This document shows, piece after piece, positions 34,903 to 43,459 of a stretch of DNA of 64,000 bases (position 1 is the first letter of the stretch; each line of letters starts with the position of its first letter). The translations under genes and the position numbers were made by a program. This DNA is from Saccharothrix sp. HUAS TT1 (GTDB lineage Bacteria > Actinomycetota > Actinomycetes > Mycobacteriales > Pseudonocardiaceae), in contig NZ_CP160453.1 of assembly GCF_040744945.1 (NCBI RefSeq), forward strand, positions 2,542,001-2,606,000, in the 5' to 3' direction. The notes below the pieces were generated by a model that worked only from the letters and a program-made list of their open reading frames with translations, did no database searches and was not told the origin of the DNA.

Positions 34903-35826
34903 ATGATCATCGAGGTGAGCGGCCTGCGCAAGGCGTACGGCTCGACCGCGGTGCTGGACGGGCTGGACCTGGAGGTCGCCGAGGGGTCGATCTTCGCGTT
35001 GCTCGGTCCCAACGGCGCGGGCAAGACGACCACGATCCGGATCCTGTCCACGCTCTCGCGCCCGGACGGCGGGCGCCTGCGGGTGGCCGGGTTCGACGTG
35101 GTGCGCGAACCGGCCGAGGTGCGCGGCGTGATCAGCCTGACCGGCCAGTACGCGGCCGTGGACGCCGAGCAGACCGGCCGGGAGAACCTGGTCATGATCG
35201 GCAGGCTGATGCACCTGGGCCGGTCGGGGGCGAGGAGGCGGGCCGCCGCGCTGCTGGAGCGGTTCGACCTGGTCGACGCCGGCGACCGGCGGGTCAAGAC
35301 CTACTCCGGGGGCATGCGCCGGCGGCTGGACCTGGCCATGAGCCTGGTCGCCGAGCCGCGGGTGATCTTCCTGGACGAGCCGACCACCGGCCTGGACCCG
35401 GCCAGCCGCACGACCATGTGGGACGCCATTCGCGACCTGGTCCGCACCGGCACCACGATCTTCCTCACCACCCAGTACCTGGAGGAGGCCGACCGCCTCG
35501 CGGACCGGATCATGGTGCTGGACCGGGGGAAGGTCGCCGCCCAGGGCACCGCCGACGACCTCAAGGCCAGGGTCGGCGGCGACCGCCTGGACCTCCGCTT
35601 CACCTCGGTCGCCGCGCTCGACGTCGCCGCCGCGTCGCTCGGCGGGTCCGCCGACCGCGAGCGGCTGGTGCTCGGCCTCCCGTCCGACGGCACGGCCGCG
35701 CACCTGCACCGGGTGCTGGACCACCTGCGCGCCGCGTCCGCCGAGCCCGCGCAGGTCTCGTCGCACCGCCCGACCCTCGACGACGTCTTCCTCGCCCTGA
35801 CCACCCGTGAAGGAGTGCCGGCATGA
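34903..35826 (+). CDS. ABC-2 type exporter ATPase, DrrA-like
   Basis: This 307-residue ATPase has Walker A GPNGAGKTTT, signature TYSGGMRRRLDLA and Walker B VIFLDEPTTGLD, with the short C-terminal domain of daunorubicin-type exporters. The ATG has AAGGGGG upstream; a GTG 3 bp earlier is less likely. It overlaps the membrane partner by 4 bp. A drug-efflux role is inferred from the family and the TetR neighbour. Confidence 0.9.
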   Translation: MIIEVSGLRKAYGSTAVLDGLDLEVAEGSIFALLGPNGAGKTTTIRILSTLSRPDGGRLRVAGFDVVREPAEVRGVISLTGQYAAVDAEQTGRENLVMIGRLMHLGRSGARRRAAALLERFDLVDAGDRRVKTYSGGMRRRLDLAMSLVAEPRVIFLDEPTTGLDPASRTTMWDAIRDLVRTGTTIFLTTQYLEEADRLADRIMVLDRGKVAAQGTADDLKARVGGDRLDLRFTSVAALDVAAASLGGSADRERLVLGLPSDGTAAHLHRVLDHLRAASAEPAQVSSHRPTLDDVFLALTTREGVPA

Positions 35827-36581
35827 GCCACGCGTTCGCCGACTCGATGACGATGATCGACCGCAGCGTCCGCCTGGGCAGGCGCAACCTCGACACGCTG
35901 ATCATGTCCATCGTCCTGCCGCTGCTGATGATGGCGCTGTTCGTCTACGTCTTCGGCGGCGCGATCGAGACCGGCACCGCGTACATCAACTACGTGGTGC
36001 CCGGGATCATCCTGCTGTGCAGCGGTTTCGGGGCCGCGTCCACCGCGATGTCGGTGGCCGACGACGTGAACGGCGGCATGATCGACCGCCTGCGCTCCAT
36101 GCCCATCAGCAGCTTCGCCGTGCTGACCGGGCACGTGGCCGCCAGCGTCGCCCGCAACGCCCTGTCCACCACGATCGTGGTCGGCGCGGCCGTCGCGATG
36201 GGCTTCCGCCCGTCCGCGTCACCGCTGGAGTGGCTGGCCGCGGTGGGGTTGCTCCTGCTGTTCGTGCTGGCGCTGTCGTGGCTGGCGGCGGGGTTGGGCG
36301 CGGTGGCCAGGTCGGTCGAGTCGGCCAGCGCGTTGAGCTTCTTCATGCTGTTCCTGCCCTACTTGAGCAGCGCGTTCGTGCCGACGCGGACCATGCCGCC
36401 GTTCCTGCGGGGCATCAGCGAGCACCAGCCGATCACCCCGGTCATCGAGACCGTGCGCGGCCTGCTCACCGGCACGCCGATCGGTGACCGGGGCTGGGTC
36501 GCGACAGCCTGGTCGGTCGGCCTGCTGCTGGCGTCGTTCGCCCTGGCCACCGTGCTGTACCGGCGGCGCGTCAGCGACTGA
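35823..36581 (+). CDS. ABC-2 type exporter membrane protein, DrrB-like
   Basis: This 252-residue protein has six predicted membrane helices and the ABC-2 membrane domain pattern, including YVVPGIILLCSGFG and NGGMIDRLRSMPIS. The start overlaps the ATPase stop (ATGA). It forms the membrane channel of the exporter next door. Confidence 0.9.
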   Translation: MSHAFADSMTMIDRSVRLGRRNLDTLIMSIVLPLLMMALFVYVFGGAIETGTAYINYVVPGIILLCSGFGAASTAMSVADDVNGGMIDRLRSMPISSFAVLTGHVAASVARNALSTTIVVGAAVAMGFRPSASPLEWLAAVGLLLLFVLALSWLAAGLGAVARSVESASALSFFMLFLPYLSSAFVPTRTMPPFLRGISEHQPITPVIETVRGLLTGTPIGDRGWVATAWSVGLLLASFALATVLYRRRVSD

Positions 36582-36587
36582 GCGGGG

Positions 36588-37109
36588 TCACTCCCGAAGC
36601 CGGTGCACGACGATGATCCCGCCGTGCGCCGGCAGGTGTCGCCGCTCGTGGTCGGTCGCCACGTACTCGTCCAGCACGGCGCTGACGCGGCGGTCCAGCT
36701 CGACCAGGTCCTCCGCCGACAGGTGCAGGGCGAACCGCGCGTGCACCCGCACCGACTCCGGCCCGGCCTCCGCCAGTTCCTCCTGGAACGCCTCCAGCGG
36801 CGCGGTGCTCGCCACCGCGCCGCTGTCCGCCAACGGCCCGTCGAGCCACCACGACACCCCGGTCGACCGGTAGGGCTTCTCCAGCGCGCCGCTGGCCCCG
36901 GTGCGCACCTCGCCCGGCTCCAGGAACCCCGCCGCCGCCAACTGGCGCACGTGGTACAGCACGGTCCCGGGGTCGCGGCCCAACCGCTCGGCCAACTGCT
37001 TGTTGGTCAGCTCCTGCTGCCCGCACAACCGCAGTATCCGCAGCCGCAACGGGTGGGCCAGCGCTTTCGTCTCCTCGACCGTCGCCGGACGCCGCTGTCG
37101 CTCACCCAT
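36588..37109 (-). CDS. ArsR-type winged-helix regulator
   Basis: This 173-residue protein has an ArsR-like winged helix with ALAHPLRLRILRLCGQQELTNKQLAERLGRDPGTVLYHVRQL and an extended C-terminal domain that resembles other HTH_20 regulators. Metal-binding cysteines of classic ArsR are absent. The ATG has no ribosome site, and TTAAGT lies 8 bp upstream, so the message may be leaderless. It is divergent from an MFS transporter. Confidence 0.88.
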   Translation of the reverse strand: MGERQRRPATVEETKALAHPLRLRILRLCGQQELTNKQLAERLGRDPGTVLYHVRQLAAAGFLEPGEVRTGASGALEKPYRSTGVSWWLDGPLADSGAVASTAPLEAFQEELAEAGPESVRVHARFALHLSAEDLVELDRRVSAVLDEYVATDHERRHLPAHGGIIVVHRLRE

Positions 37110-37123
37110 GGGGCACAACTTAA

Positions 37124-37185
37124 TCCACCGGTGGACAAGTGAACCGATGGAGAAAACTCCACCGATGTGCAACCCTCCACCAATG
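37124..37185. promoter_or_regulatory. Three direct TCCACC-type repeats (operator candidate)
   Basis: TCCACCGGTG (37124), TCCACCGATG (37158) and TCCACCAATG (37176) repeat across the ArsR/MFS divergent region; the first is part of the palindrome TCCACCGGTGGA. They span the promoter and the first codons of the MFS gene if it starts at 37147. Confidence 0.5.
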
Positions 37186-38394
37186 GCATCCCCGGGAACC
37201 GGCTTCTGGCGCCTTTGGACGTCCACCGGCCTGTCGAACCTCGCCGACGGCACGTTCAAGGTGGCCCTCCCGCTGGTCGCGATCCAGACCACCCGCGAGC
37301 CGACCCTGATCGCCGGCCTGGTCTTCGCGGTGACCCTCCCGTGGCTGGTCTTCGCGCTGCCGGCGGGCGCGCTGACCGACCGCCTCGACCGCCGCCGCAC
37401 CATGCTCCGGGCCAACGCCGCCAGGGCCTGCCTGATGGCGCTCCTCGCGGCGGCCGTCGCCCTCGACCGGGTGGACATCTGGCTCCTGTACGCGATCGCG
37501 TTCGCGGCCGGCACCGCCGAAACGCTCTACGACACGTCGGCCCAGTCGCTGCTGCCGCAACTGGTCGACCGCGACCTGCTGCCGCGCGCCAACGCCCGCC
37601 TGCAAGCCGCGGAGCTGAGCGCGAGCGAGTTCGTCGGCCCGCCCCTCGCCGGTCTCCTGGTCGCCGCCGGCGCGCTGGCCGCGTTCACCGCGCCCGCCGC
37701 CCTCTGGCTGGTCGCCCTCGCCGTCCTGTGGTCGATCCGGGGGACGTTCGAGGTCCCGCGCGAACACCGGAGCACCCTGCGCGCCGACATCGCCGAGGGG
37801 CTGCGCTTCCTGCTGCGCCACCGGCTGCTGCGCGGTCTCGCGCTCATGGTGGGCCTGTTCAACGTCGCCAACACCGCGACGGGCTCCGTCCTCGTCCTGC
37901 ACGCCGTCGGCCCGTCCTCGGCGATGGGCCTGACACCGCAGCTCTTCGGCCTGCTCATCACCACCCCGGCGGCCGGCAGCCTGCTCGGCGCGCTCGTCGC
38001 CGAGCGCGTGATCACCCGGCTGGGCCGGGGGCGGGCCCTCGCCACCGGGTTCTTCACCGCCACCCTCCTCGTCGTGGCGCCCGCCGTCACCACCGAGCCC
38101 TACGCGGTCGCGGCGGCGTTCGCGGTGGCCGGGGCGGGCATCACGCTGCTGAACGTGGTCGCGGTGTCGTTGCGGCAGCACATCACGCCCGACCGCCTCC
38201 TCGGCCGCGTGAACAGCGCCTACCGACTGGTGGCCTGGGGCACCATGCCGCTGGGCGCGGCGCTCGGCGGCGTGCTGGGCGAGGTGTTCGGCCTGCGCGC
38301 GGTCTTCGTGGTCATGTCGGTGGTGGCGCTGCTGACGCTGCTCGGCCTGACCGCCGCGACAAATCGGAAGATCGACCAGGCCCTGGCCGCCTAG
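37147..38394 (+). CDS. MFS transporter (DHA-type exporter)
   Basis: This protein of 415 residues has twelve predicted membrane helices and the MFS loop GALTDRLDRRRTML between helices 2 and 3. The pattern resembles MFS_3/enterobactin-exporter-like permeases of actinobacteria. The start is uncertain: ATG at 37147 is used here, but ATG at 37183 is in frame, and neither has a good ribosome site. It is divergent from the ArsR-type regulator, which probably controls it. Confidence 0.88.
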   Translation: MEKTPPMCNPPPMASPGTGFWRLWTSTGLSNLADGTFKVALPLVAIQTTREPTLIAGLVFAVTLPWLVFALPAGALTDRLDRRRTMLRANAARACLMALLAAAVALDRVDIWLLYAIAFAAGTAETLYDTSAQSLLPQLVDRDLLPRANARLQAAELSASEFVGPPLAGLLVAAGALAAFTAPAALWLVALAVLWSIRGTFEVPREHRSTLRADIAEGLRFLLRHRLLRGLALMVGLFNVANTATGSVLVLHAVGPSSAMGLTPQLFGLLITTPAAGSLLGALVAERVITRLGRGRALATGFFTATLLVVAPAVTTEPYAVAAAFAVAGAGITLLNVVAVSLRQHITPDRLLGRVNSAYRLVAWGTMPLGAALGGVLGEVFGLRAVFVVMSVVALLTLLGLTAATNRKIDQALAA

Positions 38395-38428
38395 GCTGGT
38401 CGGACCGCCGACCACCAGGGGAGGAACC

Positions 38429-38836
38429 GTGGGCAAGGCCGTCACCCTGATCCGCTCGTCCAGGCTGTCCGACGTCGCCGAGTACGCCTACGCCGCCACC
38501 GCGCCCGCCGACGCGCGCCTGGTGTTCCTGGCCGGCGCGTGCCCGCTGAACGAGGACGGCACGACCGCGGGCGTCGGCGACTACGCGGCCCAGGCGGCGA
38601 AGGCGTTCGAGAACATGCGCACCGCGCTGGAAGACGCGGGCGCGGGCGTCGAGGACGTCATCAGCACCCGCGTGCTCGTCGCGACCACCGACCAGGCCGA
38701 CCTGGTGGCGGCGTGGGACGTGGTGCGGGCCGCGTTCGGCGACCACGACGTGCCCAGCACGCTGCTCGGCGTCACCGTGCTCGGGTACGACGATCAGCTG
38801 GTGGAGATCGAGGCCGTGGCCGCCGTGCTGGACTGA
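38429..38836 (+). CDS. RidA/YjgF-family protein
   Basis: This 135-residue protein belongs to the YjgF/YER057c/UK114 family, whose RidA members hydrolyse reactive enamines and imines. The conserved core GVGDYAAQAAKAFENMRTAL is visible. The arginine that RidA uses near the C-terminus is not evident in VEIEAVAAVLD, so it may belong to another Rid subgroup. The GTG start follows GGGGAGGAA. It overlaps the convergent MerR gene by 43 bp. Confidence 0.8.
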   Translation: MGKAVTLIRSSRLSDVAEYAYAATAPADARLVFLAGACPLNEDGTTAGVGDYAAQAAKAFENMRTALEDAGAGVEDVISTRVLVATTDQADLVAAWDVVRAAFGDHDVPSTLLGVTVLGYDDQLVEIEAVAAVLD

Positions 38837-39198
38837 GCGGCGCGCCCCGCCGCCGTCTCGATCACCTCGTCCAGCACGTCCCGCGACCGCACCAGGTCGG
38901 TGATCATCCGGTCGATGCGGGCGCGCTCCGCGGTCAGGTCCCGGACCAGCAGCGGCGTGGCGACCTCGGACGGCCCGCCGTCGGCGTCGCGCATGCAGGG
39001 CAGCACCTGCGCGATCTTCTTGCTGTGCAGCCCGGCGGCGAACAGCTCCTGGATGCGGATGACCCGGTCGACCGCGCGCCGCGGGTAGTCCCGGTGACCA
39101 CCGGCGGTGCGGTCCGAGGTCAACAGCCCCTGCTGCTCGTAGTAGCGCAACGAGCGCACGCTCACGCCGGTCAGCTCGGCCAGCTCCCCGATCCGCAT
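38794..39198 (-). CDS. MerR-family transcriptional regulator
   Basis: This 134-residue regulator has the MerR winged helix (MRIGELAELTGVSVRSLRYY) and a coiled-coil dimerisation helix. Only one cysteine is seen after the coil (LPCMRD), so it is not a classic SoxR iron-sulfur sensor. It is divergent from an Old Yellow Enzyme gene, whose promoter has the long spacer typical of MerR control. Confidence 0.9.
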   Translation of the reverse strand: MRIGELAELTGVSVRSLRYYEQQGLLTSDRTAGGHRDYPRRAVDRVIRIQELFAAGLHSKKIAQVLPCMRDADGGPSEVATPLLVRDLTAERARIDRMITDLVRSRDVLDEVIETAAGRAAQSSTAATASISTS

Positions 39199-39217
39199 GA
39201 CCCACCTCACTCCCGAC

Positions 39218-39249
39218 TTGAACCTGACACCGGTGTCAACTTCTACCGT
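39218..39249 (+). promoter_or_regulatory. MerR-type promoter of Old Yellow Enzyme gene
   Basis: TTGAAC (39218-39223) and TACCGT (39244-39249) are 20 bp apart with the perfect palindrome TGACACCGGTGTCA (39225-39238) between them, the classic MerR arrangement. The predicted start of transcription falls at the ATG of the oxidoreductase, so the message may be leaderless. Confidence 0.75.
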
Positions 39250-39255
39250 ACCGGC

Positions 39256-40347
39256 ATGACGAAGACCCTGTTCGACCCCGCCCGGCTCGGCCGCCTGGAC
39301 CTGCCCAACCGCCTCGTCATGGCCCCGATGACGCGCAACCGCGCCGACTCCGCCGGCGTGCCGCGACCGATCATGGCGACCTACTACGCGCAGCGCGCGT
39401 CCGCCGGTCTGATCATCGCCGAGGCGACCACCCCGAACGCCGTCGGCCAGACCTACCCCGACATCCCCGGCATCCACGACCGGGACCAGTCGGCCGGGTG
39501 GCGCCGCGTCACCGACGCCGTCCGCGACGCGGGCGGCCGGATGTTCCTCCAGCTCCAGCACGGCGGCCGGATCGGCCACCCGGCCAACAGCGGCCTGCAC
39601 CCGGTCGCGCCGTCGCCGATCCCGCTGCCGGACACCATCGTCACCCCGGACGGCCGCGTGCCCGCCGTCGTGCCGAGCGAGATGACCACCGACGAGATCC
39701 GGTCCACCGCGGCCGACTTCGCCGCCGCGGCCCGCAACGCGGTCGACGCGGGCTTCGAGGGCGTGGAGGTGCACAGCGCGAACGGCTACCTGCTGCACCA
39801 GTTCCTGGCGAGCGGCACGAACCGGCGGACCGACGAGTACGGCGGCCCGGCGGCCAACCGCGTCCGGTTCGTGGCCGAGGTGACCCGCGCCGTGGTCGCC
39901 GAGGTCGGCGCGGAACGCGTCGGCCTGCGCATCTCGCCCGGCGTCACCTCCAACGGCATCCGGGAGGACGACGCCGACGCGGTCTACCCGGCGCTGCTCG
40001 CGGCCGTCGCCGACCTCGGCCTCGCCTACCTGCACGTCGGGTTCGCCGACCCCGACCAGCCGCTGTTCCGCGTCCTGCGGGAGCGGTGGGCGGGCACGCT
40101 GATCGCCAACCCGAAGCTGCCGTGGCCGGGCCCGCTGCCCGCGGACGGCGGCAAGCGGCACGGCGAGCGGCTGCTGGCGGCCGGCGCGGACCTGGTCTCG
40201 CTGGGCCGGGCCTTCCTGGCCAACCCGGACCTGGTCGACCGGCTGCGCCTGGACGCCCCGCTCAACCCGGTGCGCGACGAGCACATGATGTACGTGGGCG
40301 GCGAGACCGGCTACACCGACTACGGGGTGCTGGCCACCGCCCGGTGA
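39256..40347 (+). CDS. Old Yellow Enzyme-family alkene reductase
   Basis: This 363-residue FMN oxidoreductase resembles NemA/xenobiotic reductases that reduce activated C=C bonds and nitro compounds. It has the N-terminal LGRLDLPNRLVMAPMTRNR, FLQLQHGGR, the substrate-anion pair in VEVHSANGYLLHQFL (His and Asn) and the FMN-binding LVSLGRAFLANPDLV. It is divergent from a MerR regulator and is probably induced by electrophiles. Confidence 0.92.
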   Translation: MTKTLFDPARLGRLDLPNRLVMAPMTRNRADSAGVPRPIMATYYAQRASAGLIIAEATTPNAVGQTYPDIPGIHDRDQSAGWRRVTDAVRDAGGRMFLQLQHGGRIGHPANSGLHPVAPSPIPLPDTIVTPDGRVPAVVPSEMTTDEIRSTAADFAAAARNAVDAGFEGVEVHSANGYLLHQFLASGTNRRTDEYGGPAANRVRFVAEVTRAVVAEVGAERVGLRISPGVTSNGIREDDADAVYPALLAAVADLGLAYLHVGFADPDQPLFRVLRERWAGTLIANPKLPWPGPLPADGGKRHGERLLAAGADLVSLGRAFLANPDLVDRLRLDAPLNPVRDEHMMYVGGETGYTDYGVLATAR

Positions 40348-41094
40348 CCCGGGGCGCGCAGGAACCAGTCGAACGCGGGCGCCGTGCTCTCCGGCGCCCG
40401 CCACCCGTTGACCACCGCCGGCAGCCGCAGGCGCCGCTCGCGGCGCGTGTCGTTCGCGCTCTCCAGCAGCGCGGCCAACTGCTCGCGCGACACGTGCGGC
40501 ACCCGGACCAGGACCGCCTCGACCACGTCCCGCGCCTCGGGTGACGCCGGGTCGACCCCAGAGGCCAGTGCCGGGCCCACCTCGTCCCGCACCACCGCCG
40601 TCGGGTCGGGCCGCAGCCCTTCACCCCGCGTGCCGACGTGGTGCTCGACCAGCCGCTTGAGGCAGGCCCGGAAGTCCGGGTCCTGCGTGAGCCGGGCCGG
40701 CGAGACCCACGCCTCCACCTGCTCGACGCCGGGGTGCTCCGGCAGCTCCGGCGTCATCGACCGGATGATCCCGGCGAACGCCGGGTCGTCCGCCAGGTCG
40801 CCGAAGGCGGCGGCCAGGAGCCGCCGGCGCGTCCGCGTGCGTGGCCGCCACCTCGGCCGGCGTGCGTTCGCGGTCCAGGACCTGCCGGATCGTCGGCAGG
40901 TCCAGCCCCACCTCGCGCAACGTCCGCACGAGGTCGAGGCGCGCGGCGGCGTCGGGGCCGTAGAGCCGGTAACCGGCCGGGCTGCGACCGGTCGGCGGCA
41001 CGATGCCGCGATCGGAGTAGAACCGGACCGCCTCGACCGTCAACCCGGTCCGCCGGGCCGGCTCACCGATCGCGAAGACCGCGTCGTCGTCCAT
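40320..41094 (-). pseudogene. Frameshifted MerR-family regulator
   Basis: From 41094 the frame encodes a normal MerR N-terminus (FAIGEPARRTGLTVEAVRFY) up to PAEVAATHADA near residue 90. The homology then moves to the second frame, which runs from RRLLAAAFGDLADDPAF to a stop at 40320 and includes PELPEHPGVEQVEAWV, a C-terminal segment typical of this MerR subgroup. About 40-50 residues between the two parts are missing at the junction near 40830. A deletion not divisible by three explains this, so no full protein can be made. The 3' end overlaps the Old Yellow Enzyme gene by 28 bp. Confidence 0.7.
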
Positions 41095-41154
41095 GCGCCG
41101 ACCTTCACACCTCCCGCAGGGGGAGACTCAACGGTGATCGAGGGGGGATGTCCG

Positions 41155-42201
41155 ATGGTGATCCGAATCCGAGGCCGCGCGCTGCCGCACGGCGAGTTCA
41201 CGGACCTCTACGCCGACGGCGACCGGTGGACCACCGACCCGGTGCCCGACGCCGAGCTGGTCGCCGAGGGCTGGCTGCTGCCCGGCCTGGTGGACGCCCA
41301 CACACACCCCGGCGTCGAGGAGGTCGACGACGAGCTGGACGACGAGGTGCTGCGCCGCCACCTCCGGCAGCACGTGGACGCCGGCGTGACGCTGATCCGG
41401 GCGCCCGGACTGGCCGGCGAGCCGCCGTCGTGGTTCGGCTCGGACCCCGACACGCCCAGGGCCCGGCACGCCGGGTTGTGGCTGGCGCAGCACGGCCAGT
41501 TCTTCGACAACTGGGGGCGCCGGGCGGACCACGCCGAGCTGCCCGCCCTGGCCGCCGCGCAGGCGTCCCGCACCGGTTGGGCGAAGGTCATCGGCGACTG
41601 GAGCTCGACCGGCGCCCCCGTGCCGCTGGACGTGCTGACCGCCGTGGTCGACGCCGTGCACGCGGTGGGCGGTCGGGTCGCCGTGCACTCCCAGCAGGCG
41701 GAGGGCGGCGCGATCGCGGTGGCGGCCGGCGTCGACTCGATCGAGCACGGCATGCTCCTGGACCCCGACCTGGTCCACCGCATGGCCGAGCAGGGCACGG
41801 CGCTGACCCCGACGTTGTCCATCTTCGAGCGGACCCTGCCGGAAGTCCGCAGCCGACCCGACGGTCCCGGGAAGCGTTGGTACACCAGGGGAGCCGAAGC
41901 GCACCCCGCCCTGATCGCCGCCGCCGCCGAAGCGGGCGTCCGGATCCTGGCGGGCACCGACTCCCTGCCCCACGGCCGCATCTCCGACGAGGTCCGGGCC
42001 CTGGCCGCCGCCGGGATGCGCCCCCACGACGCCCTGGCCGCCGCGTCCTGGGACGCCCGCGCCTACCTGGGACTGCCCGGCCTGGTCCCGGGCGCCCCCG
42101 CCGACGCCGTCGTCTACGCCGAAGACCCCCGAGCCGACCTGCGCCGCCTGGACCACCCGATCGCCGTGGTGCTGCGCGGTCTGGCCGTGCGCCCCCGGTG
42201 A
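41155..42201 (+). CDS. Metal-dependent amidohydrolase
   Basis: This 348-residue hydrolase has the amidohydrolase metal motifs: HxH in LVDAHTHPG, His in VAVHSQQ, His in DSIEHGM and Asp in AGTDSLPHG. The carboxylated lysine may be in WAKVIGDW. The ATG at 41155 follows GAGGGGGG. The layout is like imidazolonepropionase/prolidase-type enzymes, but the substrate cannot be assigned. It is not clearly linked to its neighbours. Confidence 0.88.
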   Translation: MVIRIRGRALPHGEFTDLYADGDRWTTDPVPDAELVAEGWLLPGLVDAHTHPGVEEVDDELDDEVLRRHLRQHVDAGVTLIRAPGLAGEPPSWFGSDPDTPRARHAGLWLAQHGQFFDNWGRRADHAELPALAAAQASRTGWAKVIGDWSSTGAPVPLDVLTAVVDAVHAVGGRVAVHSQQAEGGAIAVAAGVDSIEHGMLLDPDLVHRMAEQGTALTPTLSIFERTLPEVRSRPDGPGKRWYTRGAEAHPALIAAAAEAGVRILAGTDSLPHGRISDEVRALAAAGMRPHDALAAASWDARAYLGLPGLVPGAPADAVVYAEDPRADLRRLDHPIAVVLRGLAVRPR

Positions 42202-42444
42202 GCCGTCCTCGGGTTCCGCGCTCCGCGCCTCCTGGTCGCCGCCCCGCTCCGCGCATCGGCTACCTTGACCCTGTTGATCATGGGTCTCCCCGGTTGGCCG
42301 GTGCAGGTCGCCTGGATCGCCGACTGCGTCCCGACCCTGGTCCGCCGACGTCCGGAATCGGAAGTCGGTGATGCACGTCATCGTTTTCCCAGGCGAACAA
42401 AAGGTAATGATTAAGTGGCGTTACATCTCTACCTGGAGGACAGG

Positions 42445-42585
42445 ATGCACGAAGTGAACACGGGCCGTGCGGTCGCCAACCCGCGCCGGACCAAGCTGGG
42501 CGCCGACTGGACCCCGCAGTCCGCCGAGCGGTCGCAGCCGAACCCCGGCCCCGCCACCGGCGTGGAGGAGCGCACCGCCGGCTGA
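42445..42585 (+). CDS. Small hypothetical peptide, 46 residues
   Basis: An ATG behind a strong GGAGGACAGG site opens a 46-residue frame with high GC in third positions. The peptide begins MHEVNTGRAVANPRRTKLG and ends in the proline-rich, acidic SQPNPGPATGVEERTAG. It has no cysteine, signal peptide or membrane helix. It lies 91 bp before a DUF6357 gene. It could be a small conserved protein or a precursor peptide, but no modification enzyme is nearby. Coding is supported only by the ribosome site and codon use. Confidence 0.5.
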   Translation: MHEVNTGRAVANPRRTKLGADWTPQSAERSQPNPGPATGVEERTAG

Positions 42586-42676
42586 GGCGGGCCCCCGTGC
42601 TGTGGTGGACGGCCCGGCGACCTGCTCGCAGGCCCCGCCGGGAGCCGTCACCGGCGAGGCGGGGAGGCTGGGGGAC

Positions 42677-43459
42677 ATGAGCGAAGTCCTCTTCACCCGC
42701 GAGAACAGCTGGATCCCGCGGGTGGTGCGCGCGGACGGTCAGCTCAGGCTCGAACTGGGCGCCGGAGCCGACGCCAACCACGACCCCCGCACGTTCACCG
42801 TCCCGATCACCGAGGAGCACTTCCAGGTGATCAGGGACGACCTGACCCGGCACCTGCTGCTGTGGAGCGCGATCCTGCCCTTGTGCGCGGCTGCCGGGAT
42901 CAGGGGTCCTCTTGACGAACGCGCGGCGGTCGCCCTGCTGGACCCGATCCTCTTCGGTGAGCCCGACGACATCGAGCTGTTGTTCGAAGGCATTCCCTGG
43001 GACAAGCGCCGGCTCATCGCCCAAGGCGCCGCCCTCGAACCACTCGACCAGGGCAAACTCTTCACCGCCCTCCACCCCGCAACCGCCCAGTCCGACTGGC
43101 AACGCGTCCACCACTACGACGCCAACCGCGACCGCGCCCGCCGCGGCGTCCACCTCACCCCGCTCGACGCCGCCCTCCTCCAGTACACGGGCCGCTACCT
43201 GCACGGCGGTCGTCGCCCGACCCGGGAGCCCGAGGCCGTCGACCCGGCCCTGCTGCCCGAGGTCATGCGGGTGATCGCCACCGCTGAGCGGGCGTGCGCC
43301 GGACTGCAACCCTCCCCGAAACACCGCGAGTGGACGCTGATCGAGGAGGCGGTAGACCGCGCGATCCGCCTCGCCTACCCACATCTCGTCGATGACGCAG
43401 TGCGGACCGTGAGCTTCCTAATGTGCTCCGAAGCCGCCGCCCGAGCACGAAAACCCTGA
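42677..43459 (+). CDS. DUF6357-like hypothetical protein
   Basis: This 260-residue protein is soluble with no signal peptide. It resembles the actinobacterial DUF6357 family, in a pattern sense, with SEVLFTRENSWIPRVV at the start and GIPWDKRRLIAQGAAL in the middle. The function is unknown. The ATG follows GGGGGAC. It is followed by a 730-bp stretch without a confident gene. Confidence 0.7.
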   Translation: MSEVLFTRENSWIPRVVRADGQLRLELGAGADANHDPRTFTVPITEEHFQVIRDDLTRHLLLWSAILPLCAAAGIRGPLDERAAVALLDPILFGEPDDIELLFEGIPWDKRRLIAQGAALEPLDQGKLFTALHPATAQSDWQRVHHYDANRDRARRGVHLTPLDAALLQYTGRYLHGGRRPTREPEAVDPALLPEVMRVIATAERACAGLQPSPKHREWTLIEEAVDRAIRLAYPHLVDDAVRTVSFLMCSEAAARARKP

